Numbered from the stretch's first letter, positions 26,325 to 35,896 are shown. The stretch: DNA of 64,000 nucleotides from an uncultured Hydrogenophaga sp. (GCF_958439165.1 NZ_OY288123.1:1-64000); one strand, 5' to 3'. Notes: generated by a model not told the origin, from the sequence alone. Program-made: numbers and translations.

Positions 26325-27254
26325 TCAGCCCGAGAGCAGCGGCGTGTCGTGCTCGACCAGCATGTCCTCGCCGCGTTCGATGACGAAGTAGCGGAACGCT
26401 TCGGCGGCGGGCGACAGCACCTTGCTCTGCAGGTGCACCACATGCCAGGTGCGCATGATCGGCGTGCCTTCCACGTCGATGCGCTTGAGCAGTCCCATGC
26501 GCAGTTCCAGCCCGATCGTGTGCAGCGACAGGAAGCTGATGCCCATGTCGGCCATGACCGCCTGCTTGATCGCCTCGTTGCTGCTCATCTCCATCGTGAT
26601 CTGCGGCTCGAAGCGCTGCTCGGCAAAGAAGCTCTCCATCGCGCTGCGGGTACCCGAGCCCTGCTCGCGCACGATGAAGGGGTAGCCGGTCAGCGCCTTG
26701 AGCGGCGGATGCCCGATCCGCATCAGCGGGTGACCCGGCGGCGCCACGAACACCAGCGGGTGGGCGGCAAAGGCTTCGCTGCGGGTCGAGAGTTCCGGTG
26801 GCGGCCGCCCCATGATCGACAGATCGATCTGGCCGGCGTCCATCTGCGTGAGGAGCGACTCGCGGTTGTTGGCCACGGTCAGGCGCACCTCGATGCCCGG
26901 GTGCTCCTGCCGGAACAGAGCCAGCAGGCGCGGCACGAAGTACTTGGCGGTGCTGACCATGCCCACCGTCAGCAGCCCGTGCTCCAGCTTCTTGAACCGG
27001 GCCATGGCGTTGTCCGCGTCCCGCAGGGCGCCCAGCATGCGCTTGGCATGCACGACGAAGTACTCGCCGGCAGTGGACAGCACCAGGGTGCGGCCATTGC
27101 GGTCGAAGAGCTGCAGCCCGACCTGGTTTTCCAGTTCTTTGATCTGCATCGACACCGCTGGCGGTGTCAGGTGCAGCGCGTTGGCGGCCGCCGTGACGCC
27201 GCCACGCTGGGCTACTTCGAGGAACACCCGCAACTGCCGGAAGCTCAGGTTCAT
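26325..27254 (-). CDS. cbbR: LysR-type regulator of the Calvin cycle operon
   Basis: LysR-family activator of 309 aa with the N-terminal HTH (VTAAANALHLTPPAVSMQIKELE, about 16-38) and a periplasmic-binding-like effector domain. Divergent from cbbL with a 118-base gap, the standard cbbR arrangement. Known CbbR proteins sense metabolites such as RuBP or PEP and activate cbb transcription. Confidence 0.95.
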   Translation of the reverse strand: MNLSFRQLRVFLEVAQRGGVTAAANALHLTPPAVSMQIKELENQVGLQLFDRNGRTLVLSTAGEYFVVHAKRMLGALRDADNAMARFKKLEHGLLTVGMVSTAKYFVPRLLALFRQEHPGIEVRLTVANNRESLLTQMDAGQIDLSIMGRPPPELSTRSEAFAAHPLVFVAPPGHPLMRIGHPPLKALTGYPFIVREQGSGTRSAMESFFAEQRFEPQITMEMSSNEAIKQAVMADMGISFLSLHTIGLELRMGLLKRIDVEGTPIMRTWHVVHLQSKVLSPAAEAFRYFVIERGEDMLVEHDTPLLSG

Positions 27255-27372
27255 GGTTCAGCCTTCCCTTAATCGAAAGCCAACAAAGATTGACTGTCCT
27301 TTATATCAGCGCCTCCTCATGATGGCACCCGTGCTTGCCCGATCCCGGCGGCGGCGCCCACAAGGAGACACG
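27255..27372. promoter_or_regulatory. cbbR-cbbL divergent control region
   Basis: The 118 bases between the divergent cbbR and cbbL genes contain the only A+T-rich stretch nearby (about 27270-27312, with TTGACT and TTTATATCA) and LysR-type T-N11-A spacings. CbbR sites are expected here; the exact operators and transcription starts cannot be fixed by eye. AAGGAGACACG before 27373 is the cbbL ribosome site. Confidence 0.6.
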
Positions 27373-28857
27373 ATGAACGCACCTGACCAGATTGGCCTGA
27401 AGGCCGACGCCACCCAGATCACCGACAGCAAGAAGCGCTACAGCGCCGGTGTGCTCAAGTACCGGCAGATGGGTTACTGGGTGCCCGACTACCAGCCCAG
27501 CGCCACCGACACCATCTGCCTGTTCCGCATCACGCCGCAGGAGGGCGTGGACCCGGTGGAGGCCGGCGCGGCGGTGGCCGGCGAGAGCAGCACGGCCACC
27601 TGGACCGTGGTCTGGACCGACCGGCTGACCGCCTGCGAAAACTACCGTGCGAAGTGCTTCAAGGTGGAGCCGGTGCCGGGCCGGCCGGGCGAGTACTTTG
27701 CCTGGGTGGCCTACGACATCATCCTGTTCGAGGAGGGGTCGATCGCCAACATGACGGCCAGCCTGATCGGCAACGTCTTCAGCTTCAAGCCGCTCAAGGC
27801 TGCGCGTCTGGAGGACATCCGCATTCCGGTGGCCTATGTGAAGACCTTCAAGGGCCCGCCCACCGGGATGATCGTCGAGCGCGAGCGTCTGGACAAGTTC
27901 GGTCGCCCGTTGCTGGGTGCCACCACCAAGCCCAAGCTGGGCCTCTCTGCGCGCAACTACGGCCGCGTGATCTACGAAGGCCTCAAGGGTGGCCTGGACT
28001 TCATGAAGGACGACGAGAACATCAACTCGCAGCCCTTCATGCACTGGCGCGACCGCTTCCTGTACGTGATGGACGGCGTGAACAAGGCGAGTGCGGCCAC
28101 CGGCGAGGTCAAGGGCAGCTACCTGAACGTGACCGCCGGCACCATGGAAGCCATCTACGAACGCGCCGAGTTCGCCAAGAGCCTGGGCAGCGTGATCATC
28201 ATGATCGACCTGATCGTGGGCTGGCCCTGCATCCAGAGCCTGGGCGAATGGTGCCGCCGCAACGACATGATCCTGCATCTGCACCGCGCGGGCCACGGCA
28301 CCTACACCCGGCAGAAGAACCACGGCGTGAGTTTCCGCGTGATCGCCAAGTGGCTGCGCCTGGCCGGCGTGGACCACATGCACACCGGCACGGCGGTGGG
28401 CAAGCTCGAAGGCGATCCGCCCACGGTGCAGGGCTACTACGACGTCTGCCGTGAGTCCTTCAACAAGGTCAACCTGGAACGCGGCCTGCATTTCGAGCAG
28501 GACTGGTGCGATCTGAAGAAGGTCATGCCGGTGGCCAGCGGCGGCATCCATGCCGGCCAGATGCACCAGCTGCTGCACCTGTTCGGTGACGACGTGGTGC
28601 TGCAGTTCGGCGGCGGCACCATCGGCCACCCGGCCGGCATCCAGGCCGGCGGTGTGGCCAACCGGGTGGCGCTGGAATGCATGGTGAAGGCCCGCAACGA
28701 GGGCAAGGACATCATCAACGAGGGGCCCGACATCCTGAAGGCCGCTGCCCGGTTCTGCACCCCGCTGAAGCAGGCGCTCGACACCTGGGGCGACATCAGC
28801 TTCAACTACACGCCCACCGACACGTCGGATTACGCCGTCACGCCCGCCGTGGCCTGA
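27373..28857 (+). CDS. cbbL: RuBisCO large subunit, red-type form IC
   Basis: Carboxylates RuBP to two 3-phosphoglycerate, 494 aa. The active-site lysine to be carbamylated is K212 in GGLDFMKDDEN; the first catalytic lysine lies in TTKPKLGLS; loop 6 sits in ASGGIHAGQMHQL. Proteobacterial red-type features include the N-terminal KKRYSAGVLKYRQMGYW and the C-terminal DTSDYAVTP. First gene of cbbLSXFPZA. Confidence 0.98.
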   Translation: MNAPDQIGLKADATQITDSKKRYSAGVLKYRQMGYWVPDYQPSATDTICLFRITPQEGVDPVEAGAAVAGESSTATWTVVWTDRLTACENYRAKCFKVEPVPGRPGEYFAWVAYDIILFEEGSIANMTASLIGNVFSFKPLKAARLEDIRIPVAYVKTFKGPPTGMIVERERLDKFGRPLLGATTKPKLGLSARNYGRVIYEGLKGGLDFMKDDENINSQPFMHWRDRFLYVMDGVNKASAATGEVKGSYLNVTAGTMEAIYERAEFAKSLGSVIIMIDLIVGWPCIQSLGEWCRRNDMILHLHRAGHGTYTRQKNHGVSFRVIAKWLRLAGVDHMHTGTAVGKLEGDPPTVQGYYDVCRESFNKVNLERGLHFEQDWCDLKKVMPVASGGIHAGQMHQLLHLFGDDVVLQFGGGTIGHPAGIQAGGVANRVALECMVKARNEGKDIINEGPDILKAAARFCTPLKQALDTWGDISFNYTPTDTSDYAVTPAVA

Positions 28858-28885
28858 ACCTCTGCATCCACCAGGAGACACCGCC

Positions 28886-29320
28886 ATGATGACCAACCCC
28901 ACCGGCCGCGTGACCCAGGGCCAGTTCAGCTTCCTGCCCGACCTGACCGACGACGAGATCCGTGCCCAGATCGACTACGGCCTGGCCCGCGACTACGCCT
29001 GGAGCATCGAGTACACCGACGATCCGCACCCGCGCAACACCTATTGGGAGATGTACGGCATGCCGATGTTCGATCTGGAAGACGCGGCCGGCGTGATGCT
29101 CGAGCTGGCCAGCTGCCGCAAGACCTTCCCGCAGCACTACATCCGTCTGATGGCCTTCGACAGCACACGGGGTGTCGAGAGCATCGCCATGAGCTTCATG
29201 GTCAACCGCCCGACCAACGAACCCGGCTTCGGGCTGGTGCGGCAGGAGGCCGATGGCCGCCAGATCCGCTACACCATCCACAGCTACGCCACCGACAAGC
29301 CGGAAACCCAGCGGTATTGA
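28886..29320 (+). CDS. cbbS: RuBisCO small subunit, form IC
   Basis: 144-aa small subunit starting MMTNPTGRVTQGQFSFLPDL, with the long C-terminal extension (RQEADGRQIRYTIHSYAT) that marks red-type enzymes and forms the extra beta hairpin in the central channel. Ribosome site CAGGAG before the start. Completes the L8S8 enzyme with cbbL. Confidence 0.98.
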   Translation: MMTNPTGRVTQGQFSFLPDLTDDEIRAQIDYGLARDYAWSIEYTDDPHPRNTYWEMYGMPMFDLEDAAGVMLELASCRKTFPQHYIRLMAFDSTRGVESIAMSFMVNRPTNEPGFGLVRQEADGRQIRYTIHSYATDKPETQRY

Positions 29321-29327
29321 GATCGGC

Positions 29328-30281
29328 ATGAACATGCTCTACGCCATTCCCGGGGCAGAACCCCGTGCCACCGAGGCACCGCCAGCGAATGCCGCGCCGC
29401 GCAGCACACCTCGCACGGTCGGCGAGGTGCTGGCCCACAGCCAGGTGGAGCCGGTGCTGGCCGAGCTCGATGCCGATCTGGTCGGTCTGCAGCCGGTGAA
29501 GCAGCGCATCCGCGACATCGCTGCGCTGCTGGTGATCGACTGGCTGCGCATGGGCCACGGCCTGCAGGCCCAGACGCCTTCGCTGCACATGAGCTTCACC
29601 GGCAACCCGGGCACCGGCAAGACCACGGTGGCGCTGCGCATGGCCACCATCCTGCACCGGCTGGGCTATGTGCGCAAAGGCCACCTGGTGGCGGTCACGC
29701 GCGACGATCTGGTGGGGCAGTACATCGGGCACACCGCGCCCAAGACGCGCGAGGTGCTCAAGAAGGCCATGGGCGGCGTGTTGTTCATCGACGAGGCCTA
29801 CTACCTCTACAAGCCCGAGAACGAACGCGACTACGGTGGCGAGGCGATCGAGATCCTGCTGCAGGTCATGGAGAACCAGCGCGACGACCTGGTGGTCATC
29901 CTGGCCGGCTACAAGGACCGCATGGACACCTTCTTCCAGAGCAACCCGGGCCTGAGCAGCCGGGTGGCCCACCACATCGACTTCCCGGACTACGCGCATG
30001 GCGAGCTGCTGGACATCGGCGACCGCATGCTGGGCAGCATGAACTACCGGTTTGCACCGGGCGCACGCGAGGTGTTCGGCGACTACCTCGACCGGCGTCT
30101 GCAGCAGCCGCACTTTGCCAACGCTCGCAGCGTGCGCAACGCGCTCGACCGCATCCGCCTGCGCCAGGCCAGCCGGCTGTTTGCCGACCGTGACCGCCCG
30201 CTCGACATCGCCGACCTCACCACCCTGACCGCCGAGGACATCCGCGCCAGCCGGGTGTTCGGCATCAACGCGCCGACCTGA
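29328..30281 (+). CDS. cbbX: Red-type RuBisCO activase CbbX
   Basis: AAA+ remodelling ATPase, 317 aa, that frees RuBisCO from tight-binding sugar phosphates by pulling the CbbL C-terminus. Walker A GNPGTGKTT (about 92-100), Walker B VLFIDEAYYL, arginine fingers in the SRVAHHIDFPD region. Begins 7 bases after the cbbS stop, so likely coupled. Confidence 0.96.
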   Translation: MNMLYAIPGAEPRATEAPPANAAPRSTPRTVGEVLAHSQVEPVLAELDADLVGLQPVKQRIRDIAALLVIDWLRMGHGLQAQTPSLHMSFTGNPGTGKTTVALRMATILHRLGYVRKGHLVAVTRDDLVGQYIGHTAPKTREVLKKAMGGVLFIDEAYYLYKPENERDYGGEAIEILLQVMENQRDDLVVILAGYKDRMDTFFQSNPGLSSRVAHHIDFPDYAHGELLDIGDRMLGSMNYRFAPGAREVFGDYLDRRLQQPHFANARSVRNALDRIRLRQASRLFADRDRPLDIADLTTLTAEDIRASRVFGINAPT

Positions 30282-30310
30282 TTCCCCGTTCCTGAACCGA
30301 GCCCACCACC

Positions 30311-31396
30311 ATGCCGTTGTCACGCCGCTCCACGCTCACCCAGTTCCTCATCGAGGAACGTCGCCGTTTTCCGCAGGCCAGCGGTGACTTCAACGCCCTC
30401 ATCCTCGACGTGGCCCTGGCCTGCAAGGCCATTGCCCGCAGCGTGTCGTTCGGCGCGCTCGGCGATGTGCTGGGCGCGCAGGGCAGCACCAACGTGCAGG
30501 GCGAGGTGCAGCAGAAGCTGGACGTCATCAGCAACGAGATGTTCATGCGGGCCAACGAGTGGGGTGGGCACCTGGCCGGCATGGCCTCGGAGGAAATGGA
30601 GCAGCCTTACCCGATTCCGCGCGAATTCCCGCGCGGCAAATACCTGCTGGTGTTCGACCCGCTGGATGGATCCAGCAACATCGATGTGAACGTGTCGGTG
30701 GGCAGCATCTTCAGCATTCTGCGGGCCCCGGCCGACGTGGTGGCCTCCGGGCGCGACGTCACGGTGGAGGACTTCCTGCAGCCGGGTGCGCAGCAGGTGG
30801 CTGCCGGCTATGCGCTGTACGGACCGACCACCATGCTGATGCTGACCGTGGGCAGCGGTGTCTACGGCTTCACGCTGGACCCGAACCTGGGCGAGTTCAA
30901 GCTCACCCATCCGCTCATCCGCATTCCCGAAGACACGCATGAGTTCGCCATCAACGCGTCCAACAGCCGTTTCTGGGAGGCGCCGGTCAAGCGCTACGTG
31001 GACGAATGCATGGCCGGCCGTCCCGGCGTGCGGGGCAAGGACTTCAACATGCGCTGGATCGCCAGCATGGTGGCCGAGGCGCACCGCATCCTGATGCGGG
31101 GCGGCGTGTTCCTGTACCCGCGCGACACCAAGGACCCTTCCAAAGCCGGTCGTCTGCGCCTGCTCTACGAAGCCAACCCCATCGCCATGCTGATGGAGCA
31201 GGCCGGTGGCCGCGCCAGCACCGGGCGCGAACCGGTGCTCACGGTGCAGCCGGGTTCGCTGCACCAGCGCATCGGCCTGGTGTTCGGTTCGCGCAACGAA
31301 GTCGAGCGCATCGAGCGTTACCACGCCGAGCCGCTGTCCTGGAAGGACAGCAACCCGTTGTTCGCCGAACGCAGCCTGTTCCGCGACGCTGCGTGA
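30311..31396 (+). CDS. cbbF: Fructose-1,6-bisphosphatase class I (Calvin cycle copy)
   Basis: Hydrolyses fructose-1,6-bisphosphate (and probably sedoheptulose-1,7-bisphosphate) in the Calvin cycle, 361 aa. Metal-binding motif FDPLDGSSNIDVNVSVGSIF and EEMEQPY are intact. A clear paralog (fbp) lies at 55732-56751 on the other strand; this copy is the cbb-operon one. Confidence 0.96.
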   Translation: MPLSRRSTLTQFLIEERRRFPQASGDFNALILDVALACKAIARSVSFGALGDVLGAQGSTNVQGEVQQKLDVISNEMFMRANEWGGHLAGMASEEMEQPYPIPREFPRGKYLLVFDPLDGSSNIDVNVSVGSIFSILRAPADVVASGRDVTVEDFLQPGAQQVAAGYALYGPTTMLMLTVGSGVYGFTLDPNLGEFKLTHPLIRIPEDTHEFAINASNSRFWEAPVKRYVDECMAGRPGVRGKDFNMRWIASMVAEAHRILMRGGVFLYPRDTKDPSKAGRLRLLYEANPIAMLMEQAGGRASTGREPVLTVQPGSLHQRIGLVFGSRNEVERIERYHAEPLSWKDSNPLFAERSLFRDAA

Positions 31397-31418
31397 TCCC
31401 ATCCCTGTCGAGCTCCCC

Positions 31419-32303
31419 ATGTCCGAACGCCACCCCATCATTGCCATCACCGGCTCCAGCGGAGCCGGTACCTCCACCGTCACCCGCACCTTCGAGAACA
31501 TCTTCCGGCGCGAGGGTGTCAGGGCTGCCATCGTCGAAGGTGACAGCTACCACCGCTTCGACCGCAAGACCATGAAGCAGCGCATGAGCGAGGCCGAGGC
31601 GGCCGGCGACATGAACTTCAGCCACTTCGGCGCCGAAGCCAACCTGTTCGAGGAAATCGAGGCCCTGTTCCGCGAGTACGCCGCCACTGGGCGAGGCCGC
31701 AGCCGCAAGTACCTGCACAACGCCGAAGAGGCCGCACCCTATGCCCAGGAGCCCGGCACCTTCACCGAATGGGAGCCCTTGCCGCCGGACACCGCCATGC
31801 TGTTCTACGAGGGCCTGCATGGCGCGGTGGTCACGCCCGAGGTGGACGTGGCGCGTTACCCCGACCTGCTGGTGGGGGTGGTGCCCGTGATCAACCTGGA
31901 GTGGATCCAGAAGCTCTGGCGCGACAAGCACCTGCGCGGCTACAGCGCCGAGGCCGTCACCGACACCATCCTGCGCCGCATGCCCGACTACGTGAACTAC
32001 ATCTGTCCGCAGTTCCAGCACACCCATGTGAACTTCCAGCGCGTGCCCGTGGTGGACACCTCCAACCCCTTTGTCTCGCGCGACGTACCCACCGCCGACG
32101 AGAGCATGGTGGTGATCCGTTTCGCCAAACCCAAGGGCATCGACTTCCAGTACCTGCTCAACATGATCAACGGGTCCTGGATGAGCCGCGCCAACACCAT
32201 CGTGGTGCCGGGCGGCAAGATGGAGCTCGCCATGCAGCTGATCTTCACGCCCTTCATCTGGCGGATGATGGAGCGGCGCCAGCGCGCGCTGGGTCTGGCA
32301 TGA
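31419..32303 (+). CDS. cbbP: Phosphoribulokinase
   Basis: Makes RuBP from ribulose-5-phosphate and ATP, 294 aa, bacterial class I type. P-loop GSSGAGTST (about 11-19), catalytic Asp in VEGDSYHRFDR, and the conserved GLHGAVVTPEVD segment. The frame is open further upstream but the ATG at 31419 matches family length. Its stop overlaps cbbZ by ATGA. Confidence 0.97.
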   Translation: MSERHPIIAITGSSGAGTSTVTRTFENIFRREGVRAAIVEGDSYHRFDRKTMKQRMSEAEAAGDMNFSHFGAEANLFEEIEALFREYAATGRGRSRKYLHNAEEAAPYAQEPGTFTEWEPLPPDTAMLFYEGLHGAVVTPEVDVARYPDLLVGVVPVINLEWIQKLWRDKHLRGYSAEAVTDTILRRMPDYVNYICPQFQHTHVNFQRVPVVDTSNPFVSRDVPTADESMVVIRFAKPKGIDFQYLLNMINGSWMSRANTIVVPGGKMELAMQLIFTPFIWRMMERRQRALGLA

Positions 32304-32986
32304 CGCCGCGCTTCGGCCTGGTGCTGTTCGATCTGGACGGCACCCTGATCGAGACCGCGCCGGAAATCGCCGATGCGGTCAACGACACCCTGGTCGCGTT
32401 CGACCGGCCGCGGGTCAGCCAGCAGCAGGTGAACGACTGGATCGGTCACGGCACGCGCGAACTGCTCATCAAGGCCCTGGCCTCGTGCGATGGCACCACC
32501 ACCGATGCGGTGCGCAGCAGTCCCGCGTTTGCCCGCATCGAAGCCGCTTTCGGCGTGCATTACCTGGCCCGCTGCGGCACCCGCAGTCACCTGTACCCGC
32601 AGGTCCGCGAAACCCTCACCGCGCTGCGCACCCGGGGTGTGAAGCTGGTGGTGGTGACGAACAAGGAAGGGCGCTACACCCGCACGGTGCTCGACGCCCA
32701 TCGGCTGACCCCGCTGTTCGACCGTGTGGTCAGTGGCGACACCCTGCCGGTGAAGAAGCCCGACCCGGCTGCGATCCATGCCTGCCTGCAGGACTACGGC
32801 GTACCGGCCGACCGCGCGCTGTTCGTCGGCGACTCGTCCATCGACGTGGCCACCGCGCGCAACGGCGGCATCGAGGTCTGGGCGCTGCCGTATGGCTACA
32901 ACATGGGCGAACCCATCGAGGCCTGTGGCCCCGATCGGGTGATCGCCGACGTGTCGGCCCTGCTCGACCCCGCCGTGGTCGATTGA
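32300..32986 (+). CDS. cbbZ: Phosphoglycolate phosphatase
   Basis: HAD phosphatase of 228 aa that dephosphorylates 2-phosphoglycolate from RuBisCO oxygenation. Motifs: LFDLDGTLIET, VVTNKEGRYT, VKKPDPAAIHACL, FVGDSSIDVATA. Overlaps cbbP by four bases. With the glycerate kinase at 48.7 kb this gives parts of a photorespiratory salvage route. Confidence 0.95.
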   Translation: MTPRFGLVLFDLDGTLIETAPEIADAVNDTLVAFDRPRVSQQQVNDWIGHGTRELLIKALASCDGTTTDAVRSSPAFARIEAAFGVHYLARCGTRSHLYPQVRETLTALRTRGVKLVVVTNKEGRYTRTVLDAHRLTPLFDRVVSGDTLPVKKPDPAAIHACLQDYGVPADRALFVGDSSIDVATARNGGIEVWALPYGYNMGEPIEACGPDRVIADVSALLDPAVVD

Positions 32987-33022
32987 CCTTCCCCCACCGT
33001 CCCTGCACCTCAAGGAGTTCCC

Positions 33023-34060
33023 ATGGCCCTGATCGCCCTGCGCCAGCTGCTCGACCACGCCGCCGACAACGGCTACGGCGTGCCGGCCTTCAATGTGAAC
33101 AACTTGGAGCAGATCCAGTCGATCATGCAGGCCGCCGATGCCTGCGATGCCCCGGTCATCCTGCAGGCCAGTGCGGGTGCCCGCAAGTACGCCGGCGAGC
33201 CGTTCCTGCGCAAGCTGGTGGAGGCGGCGGTGGAGATGTACCCGCACATTCCGATCGTCATGCACCAGGACCACGGCGCCACACCGGCGGTGTGCCAGCA
33301 GTCCATCCGCAGCGGCTTCTCCAGCGTGATGATGGACGGCTCATTACGCGAGGATGCGCGCACGCCGGCCAGCTACGACTACAACGTCGATGTCACCCGC
33401 ACGGTATGTGCATTCGCGCATGCGGTGGGTGTGTCGGTGGAGGGCGAGCTGGGCTGCCTGGGTTCGCTGGAGACCGGCGAGGCCGGCGAGGAAGACGGTG
33501 TGGGCGCCGAGGGGCGGCTCAGCCATGACCAGATGCTGACCGACCCCGAGCAGGCGCGCGACTTCGTGCAGCGCACCGGGGTCGATGCCCTGGCCATTGC
33601 CATCGGCACCAGCCACGGCGCCTACAAGTTCACCCGTCCGCCCACCGGCGACATCCTGGCCATCGACCGCATCGAGGCCATCCACCGCGCCATCCCCGAC
33701 ACCCATCTGGTGATGCACGGCTCCAGCAGCGTGCCGCAGGAATGGCTGGCCATCATCCGGGAGTTCGGCGGTGACATCCGCGAGACCTACGGCGTGCCGG
33801 TCGACGAGATCGTGCGGGGCATCCGCAGCGGCGTGCGCAAGGTCAACATCGACACCGACATCCGGCTCGCCATGACCGGCGCCATGCGCCGCAGCATGGC
33901 CCAGAACACCGGTGAATTCGATCCGCGCGCCTTCCTCAAGCAGGCCACGGCAGCCGCACGCGACCTGTGCCGGCAACGTTTCGAGGCCTTCGGCTGCGCT
34001 GGTCAGGCGTCCCGCATCCAGCCGCTGCCCCTGGAGCGCCTGGTGCCGCGCTACCACTGA
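33023..34060 (+). CDS. cbbA: Fructose-bisphosphate aldolase class II
   Basis: Zinc aldolase of 345 aa joining DHAP and GAP (or E4P). Zinc and active-site blocks: MHQDHGA, GELGCLGSLETGEAGEEDG, VMHGSSSVP and RKVNIDTDIRLA. Last gene of the operon, followed by a hairpin at 34086. Ribosome site AAGGAG before the start. No cbbT, cbbE, cbbG or cbbK follows, so those steps must be encoded elsewhere. Confidence 0.96.
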   Translation: MALIALRQLLDHAADNGYGVPAFNVNNLEQIQSIMQAADACDAPVILQASAGARKYAGEPFLRKLVEAAVEMYPHIPIVMHQDHGATPAVCQQSIRSGFSSVMMDGSLREDARTPASYDYNVDVTRTVCAFAHAVGVSVEGELGCLGSLETGEAGEEDGVGAEGRLSHDQMLTDPEQARDFVQRTGVDALAIAIGTSHGAYKFTRPPTGDILAIDRIEAIHRAIPDTHLVMHGSSSVPQEWLAIIREFGGDIRETYGVPVDEIVRGIRSGVRKVNIDTDIRLAMTGAMRRSMAQNTGEFDPRAFLKQATAAARDLCRQRFEAFGCAGQASRIQPLPLERLVPRYH

Positions 34061-34078
34061 GACGGGAATCGACCGACC

Positions 34079-34111
34079 GAAAAAAAGCCCCGGCAGGCCG
34101 GGGCTTCCTTC
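34079..34111. terminator. Bidirectional terminator between cbbA and the sulfide dehydrogenase
   Basis: Stem AGCCCCGG-CAGG-CCGGGGCT at 34086-34105. On the minus strand it is followed by a run of T (seven or more), on the plus strand by TCCTTC. It separates the convergent cbb and fcc transcripts; the minus direction looks stronger. Confidence 0.85.
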
Positions 34112-34128
34112 GTCTGGCGCGACGCAGG

Positions 34129-35406
34129 TCAGGCCAGCGTGTCGGCCCAGATGTTGCGGGCCCAGGCCATGGCGTACTGGCCCTCCAGTGCATTCGCCTG
34201 CGCCGACAGACCACCCGAGCCCGGCACGGTGAGCATGGTCTTCTTCTCGGCGTCGTAGCGGTGCACGCTGGCCACGTGCACCACGTCGGAGGCGGTGACG
34301 AAGCTGTAGCAGGTGTTGGCGTAGATCGGCAGTGCCGGCGGCTCCTTGCCCTGCAGCAACGAGACCACGGCGGCTGCACAGGTCTTGCCGTGCTGGTTGG
34401 CCATGTGGCCCGACTTGGGCATGAGCGGTGCCACCTGGATGGCGTCACCCAGCACGTGGATGTTCTTCTGCGCCTTCGACTCGAAGGTGAGGAAGTCCAC
34501 CTCGCACCAGCGGTTGTTGGCCGTGGCCAGGCCGGTCTTGACCGCAATGCTGCCGGCGCTCTGGTTGGGAATGACGTTGAGCACGGCCGCCTTGAAGTCG
34601 TCGTTGAATTCGAACTTCAGGGTGTTGGTGGCCACGTCCACGTCGACCACCTTGTGCTTCGGGCGGTAATCGATCATTCCCTTGTAATGCTCGTCCCAGG
34701 CCTTCATGAACAGGCCCTTCTTGGAGGTGATGTCGTCGTTGGCATCGAAGATCACCACCTTGCTGCGCGGCTTGGCCTGCTTGAAGTAGCTGGCCGCCAT
34801 GCAGGCGCGCTCGTACGGGCCGGGCGGGCAGCGGTAGGGCGCCAGCGGGATGGTCATGGCGAACACGCCGCCATCGGGCATGGCTTCGAGCTGGGCGCGC
34901 AGGGCGGCCGTCTGCGGGCCGGCCTTCCAGGCGTGCAGCACCTTGTCCTGGGCGCCCGGCTTGTTCAGGCCCGGGATGTCGTTCAGGAAATCGATGCCGG
35001 GCGACACGATCAGGCGGTCGTAGGGCAGCTCGGCGCCGCCGGCCAGCTTCACCGTGCGCTTGGTCGCGTCGATGCTGTCCACCCGGTCACGCACCAGGCG
35101 CACGCCGTGGCGCTTGCTCAGGTTGTCGTACGGCGTGGTGATGTCGGCCATGGTCTTGTGCCCGCCCACCACCAGGTTGGAGATCGGGCACGAGACGAAC
35201 ATGGCGCTGGGCTCGATCAGCGTCACGTCGATCTGGTAATCGGAGAACATGCGCACGTATTTGGCGGCGGTGGCGCCGGCATAGCCGCCACCGATCACCA
35301 CCACCTTGGCGCTGCTGCCGCCGGTGCTGGCGCAACCGCCCAGCAGCCCCAGGCCGGCCACGGCCGAGCCGGCGCCCAGCGTCTGTACGAATTGACGACG
35401 TTTCAT
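34129..35406 (-). CDS. Flavocytochrome c sulfide dehydrogenase, flavoprotein subunit (FccB/SoxF-like)
   Basis: Periplasmic FAD protein, 425 aa, that oxidises sulfide (or sulfur intermediates) and passes electrons to its cytochrome partner. Tat-type N-terminus (MKRRQFVQTLGAGSAVAG) followed by a lipobox-like GGCAS. Rossmann motif VVVIGGGYAGATAAKY. The redox-active disulfide cysteines are in FVSCPISN and NTCYSFV. Lies downstream of and 11 bases from the cytochrome gene. It may be soxF or fccB; the distinction cannot be made by eye. Confidence 0.92.
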   Translation of the reverse strand: MKRRQFVQTLGAGSAVAGLGLLGGCASTGGSSAKVVVIGGGYAGATAAKYVRMFSDYQIDVTLIEPSAMFVSCPISNLVVGGHKTMADITTPYDNLSKRHGVRLVRDRVDSIDATKRTVKLAGGAELPYDRLIVSPGIDFLNDIPGLNKPGAQDKVLHAWKAGPQTAALRAQLEAMPDGGVFAMTIPLAPYRCPPGPYERACMAASYFKQAKPRSKVVIFDANDDITSKKGLFMKAWDEHYKGMIDYRPKHKVVDVDVATNTLKFEFNDDFKAAVLNVIPNQSAGSIAVKTGLATANNRWCEVDFLTFESKAQKNIHVLGDAIQVAPLMPKSGHMANQHGKTCAAAVVSLLQGKEPPALPIYANTCYSFVTASDVVHVASVHRYDAEKKTMLTVPGSGGLSAQANALEGQYAMAWARNIWADTLA

Positions 35407-35417
35407 GGTGGCGCTCC

Positions 35418-35720
35418 TCAGGGTTTCTGTGCGGCGAAGTAGGCCGAGATCTGGGCCAGCTGCTCGTCGGTGTAGCCCTTGGCCAGCTGGTGCATGATGG
35501 TCGCGGGGCGTTCGCCCTTCTTGTAGGCCAGCAGCTTCTTGAGCATGTCGTCCTTGTTCTGGCCGGCCAGATTGAAGCCACCCTCTTGCGCGCGGCCGTC
35601 GGTGCCGTGGCAGTTGGCGCAGGCTGCAGCCCATACCTTGACTTGATTGACTTGGGCATGGGCGCCCAGCGCGGCGGCCAGCAGGGTACCTGCGGCCAGC
35701 CATTTCACCGTGATGTGCAT
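35418..35720 (-). CDS. Monoheme cytochrome c subunit of flavocytochrome c (FccA/SoxE-like)
   Basis: A 100-aa periplasmic cytochrome with signal peptide (MHITVKWLAAGTLLAAALGAHA) and one CANCH heme site, with the distal Met probably in ATIMHQL. Short length fits the electron-accepting subunit of sulfide dehydrogenase. The start is the ATG at 35720; a longer upstream frame lacks a signal. Divergent from soxC. Confidence 0.88.
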   Translation of the reverse strand: MHITVKWLAAGTLLAAALGAHAQVNQVKVWAAACANCHGTDGRAQEGGFNLAGQNKDDMLKKLLAYKKGERPATIMHQLAKGYTDEQLAQISAYFAAQKP

Positions 35721-35896
35721 CGTGGTCTCCAGCGTCTCGTTGGGAAGGGTCCAGCGAAAAATGTAGCAGAGCCCTCTGCAGGCCCGACGCCACGCTTGGG
35801 TATTCGATATCAGGGTTTCCACCCATTCAAATATTAGCAAGCACGCATATATTCAATTTCCAGTCTTCTCAACGTCCCGACCTGAAGGAAAGCCCT
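35721..35896. promoter_or_regulatory. fcc-soxC divergent control region
   Basis: 176 bases between divergent genes with an unusually A+T-rich core at about 35800-35860 (ATTCGATATCAG, then ATTCAAATATT and ATATTCAATT, near-repeats). A related CTCGAATATCAG lies before soxB. The core probably carries both promoters and a shared regulator site. No soxR gene is in view. GAAGGAAAG before the GTG at 35897 is the soxC ribosome site. Confidence 0.5.

Noticed and set aside
27301..28902. 533-codon minus-strand frame
   Set aside because: Antisense shadow of cbbL.
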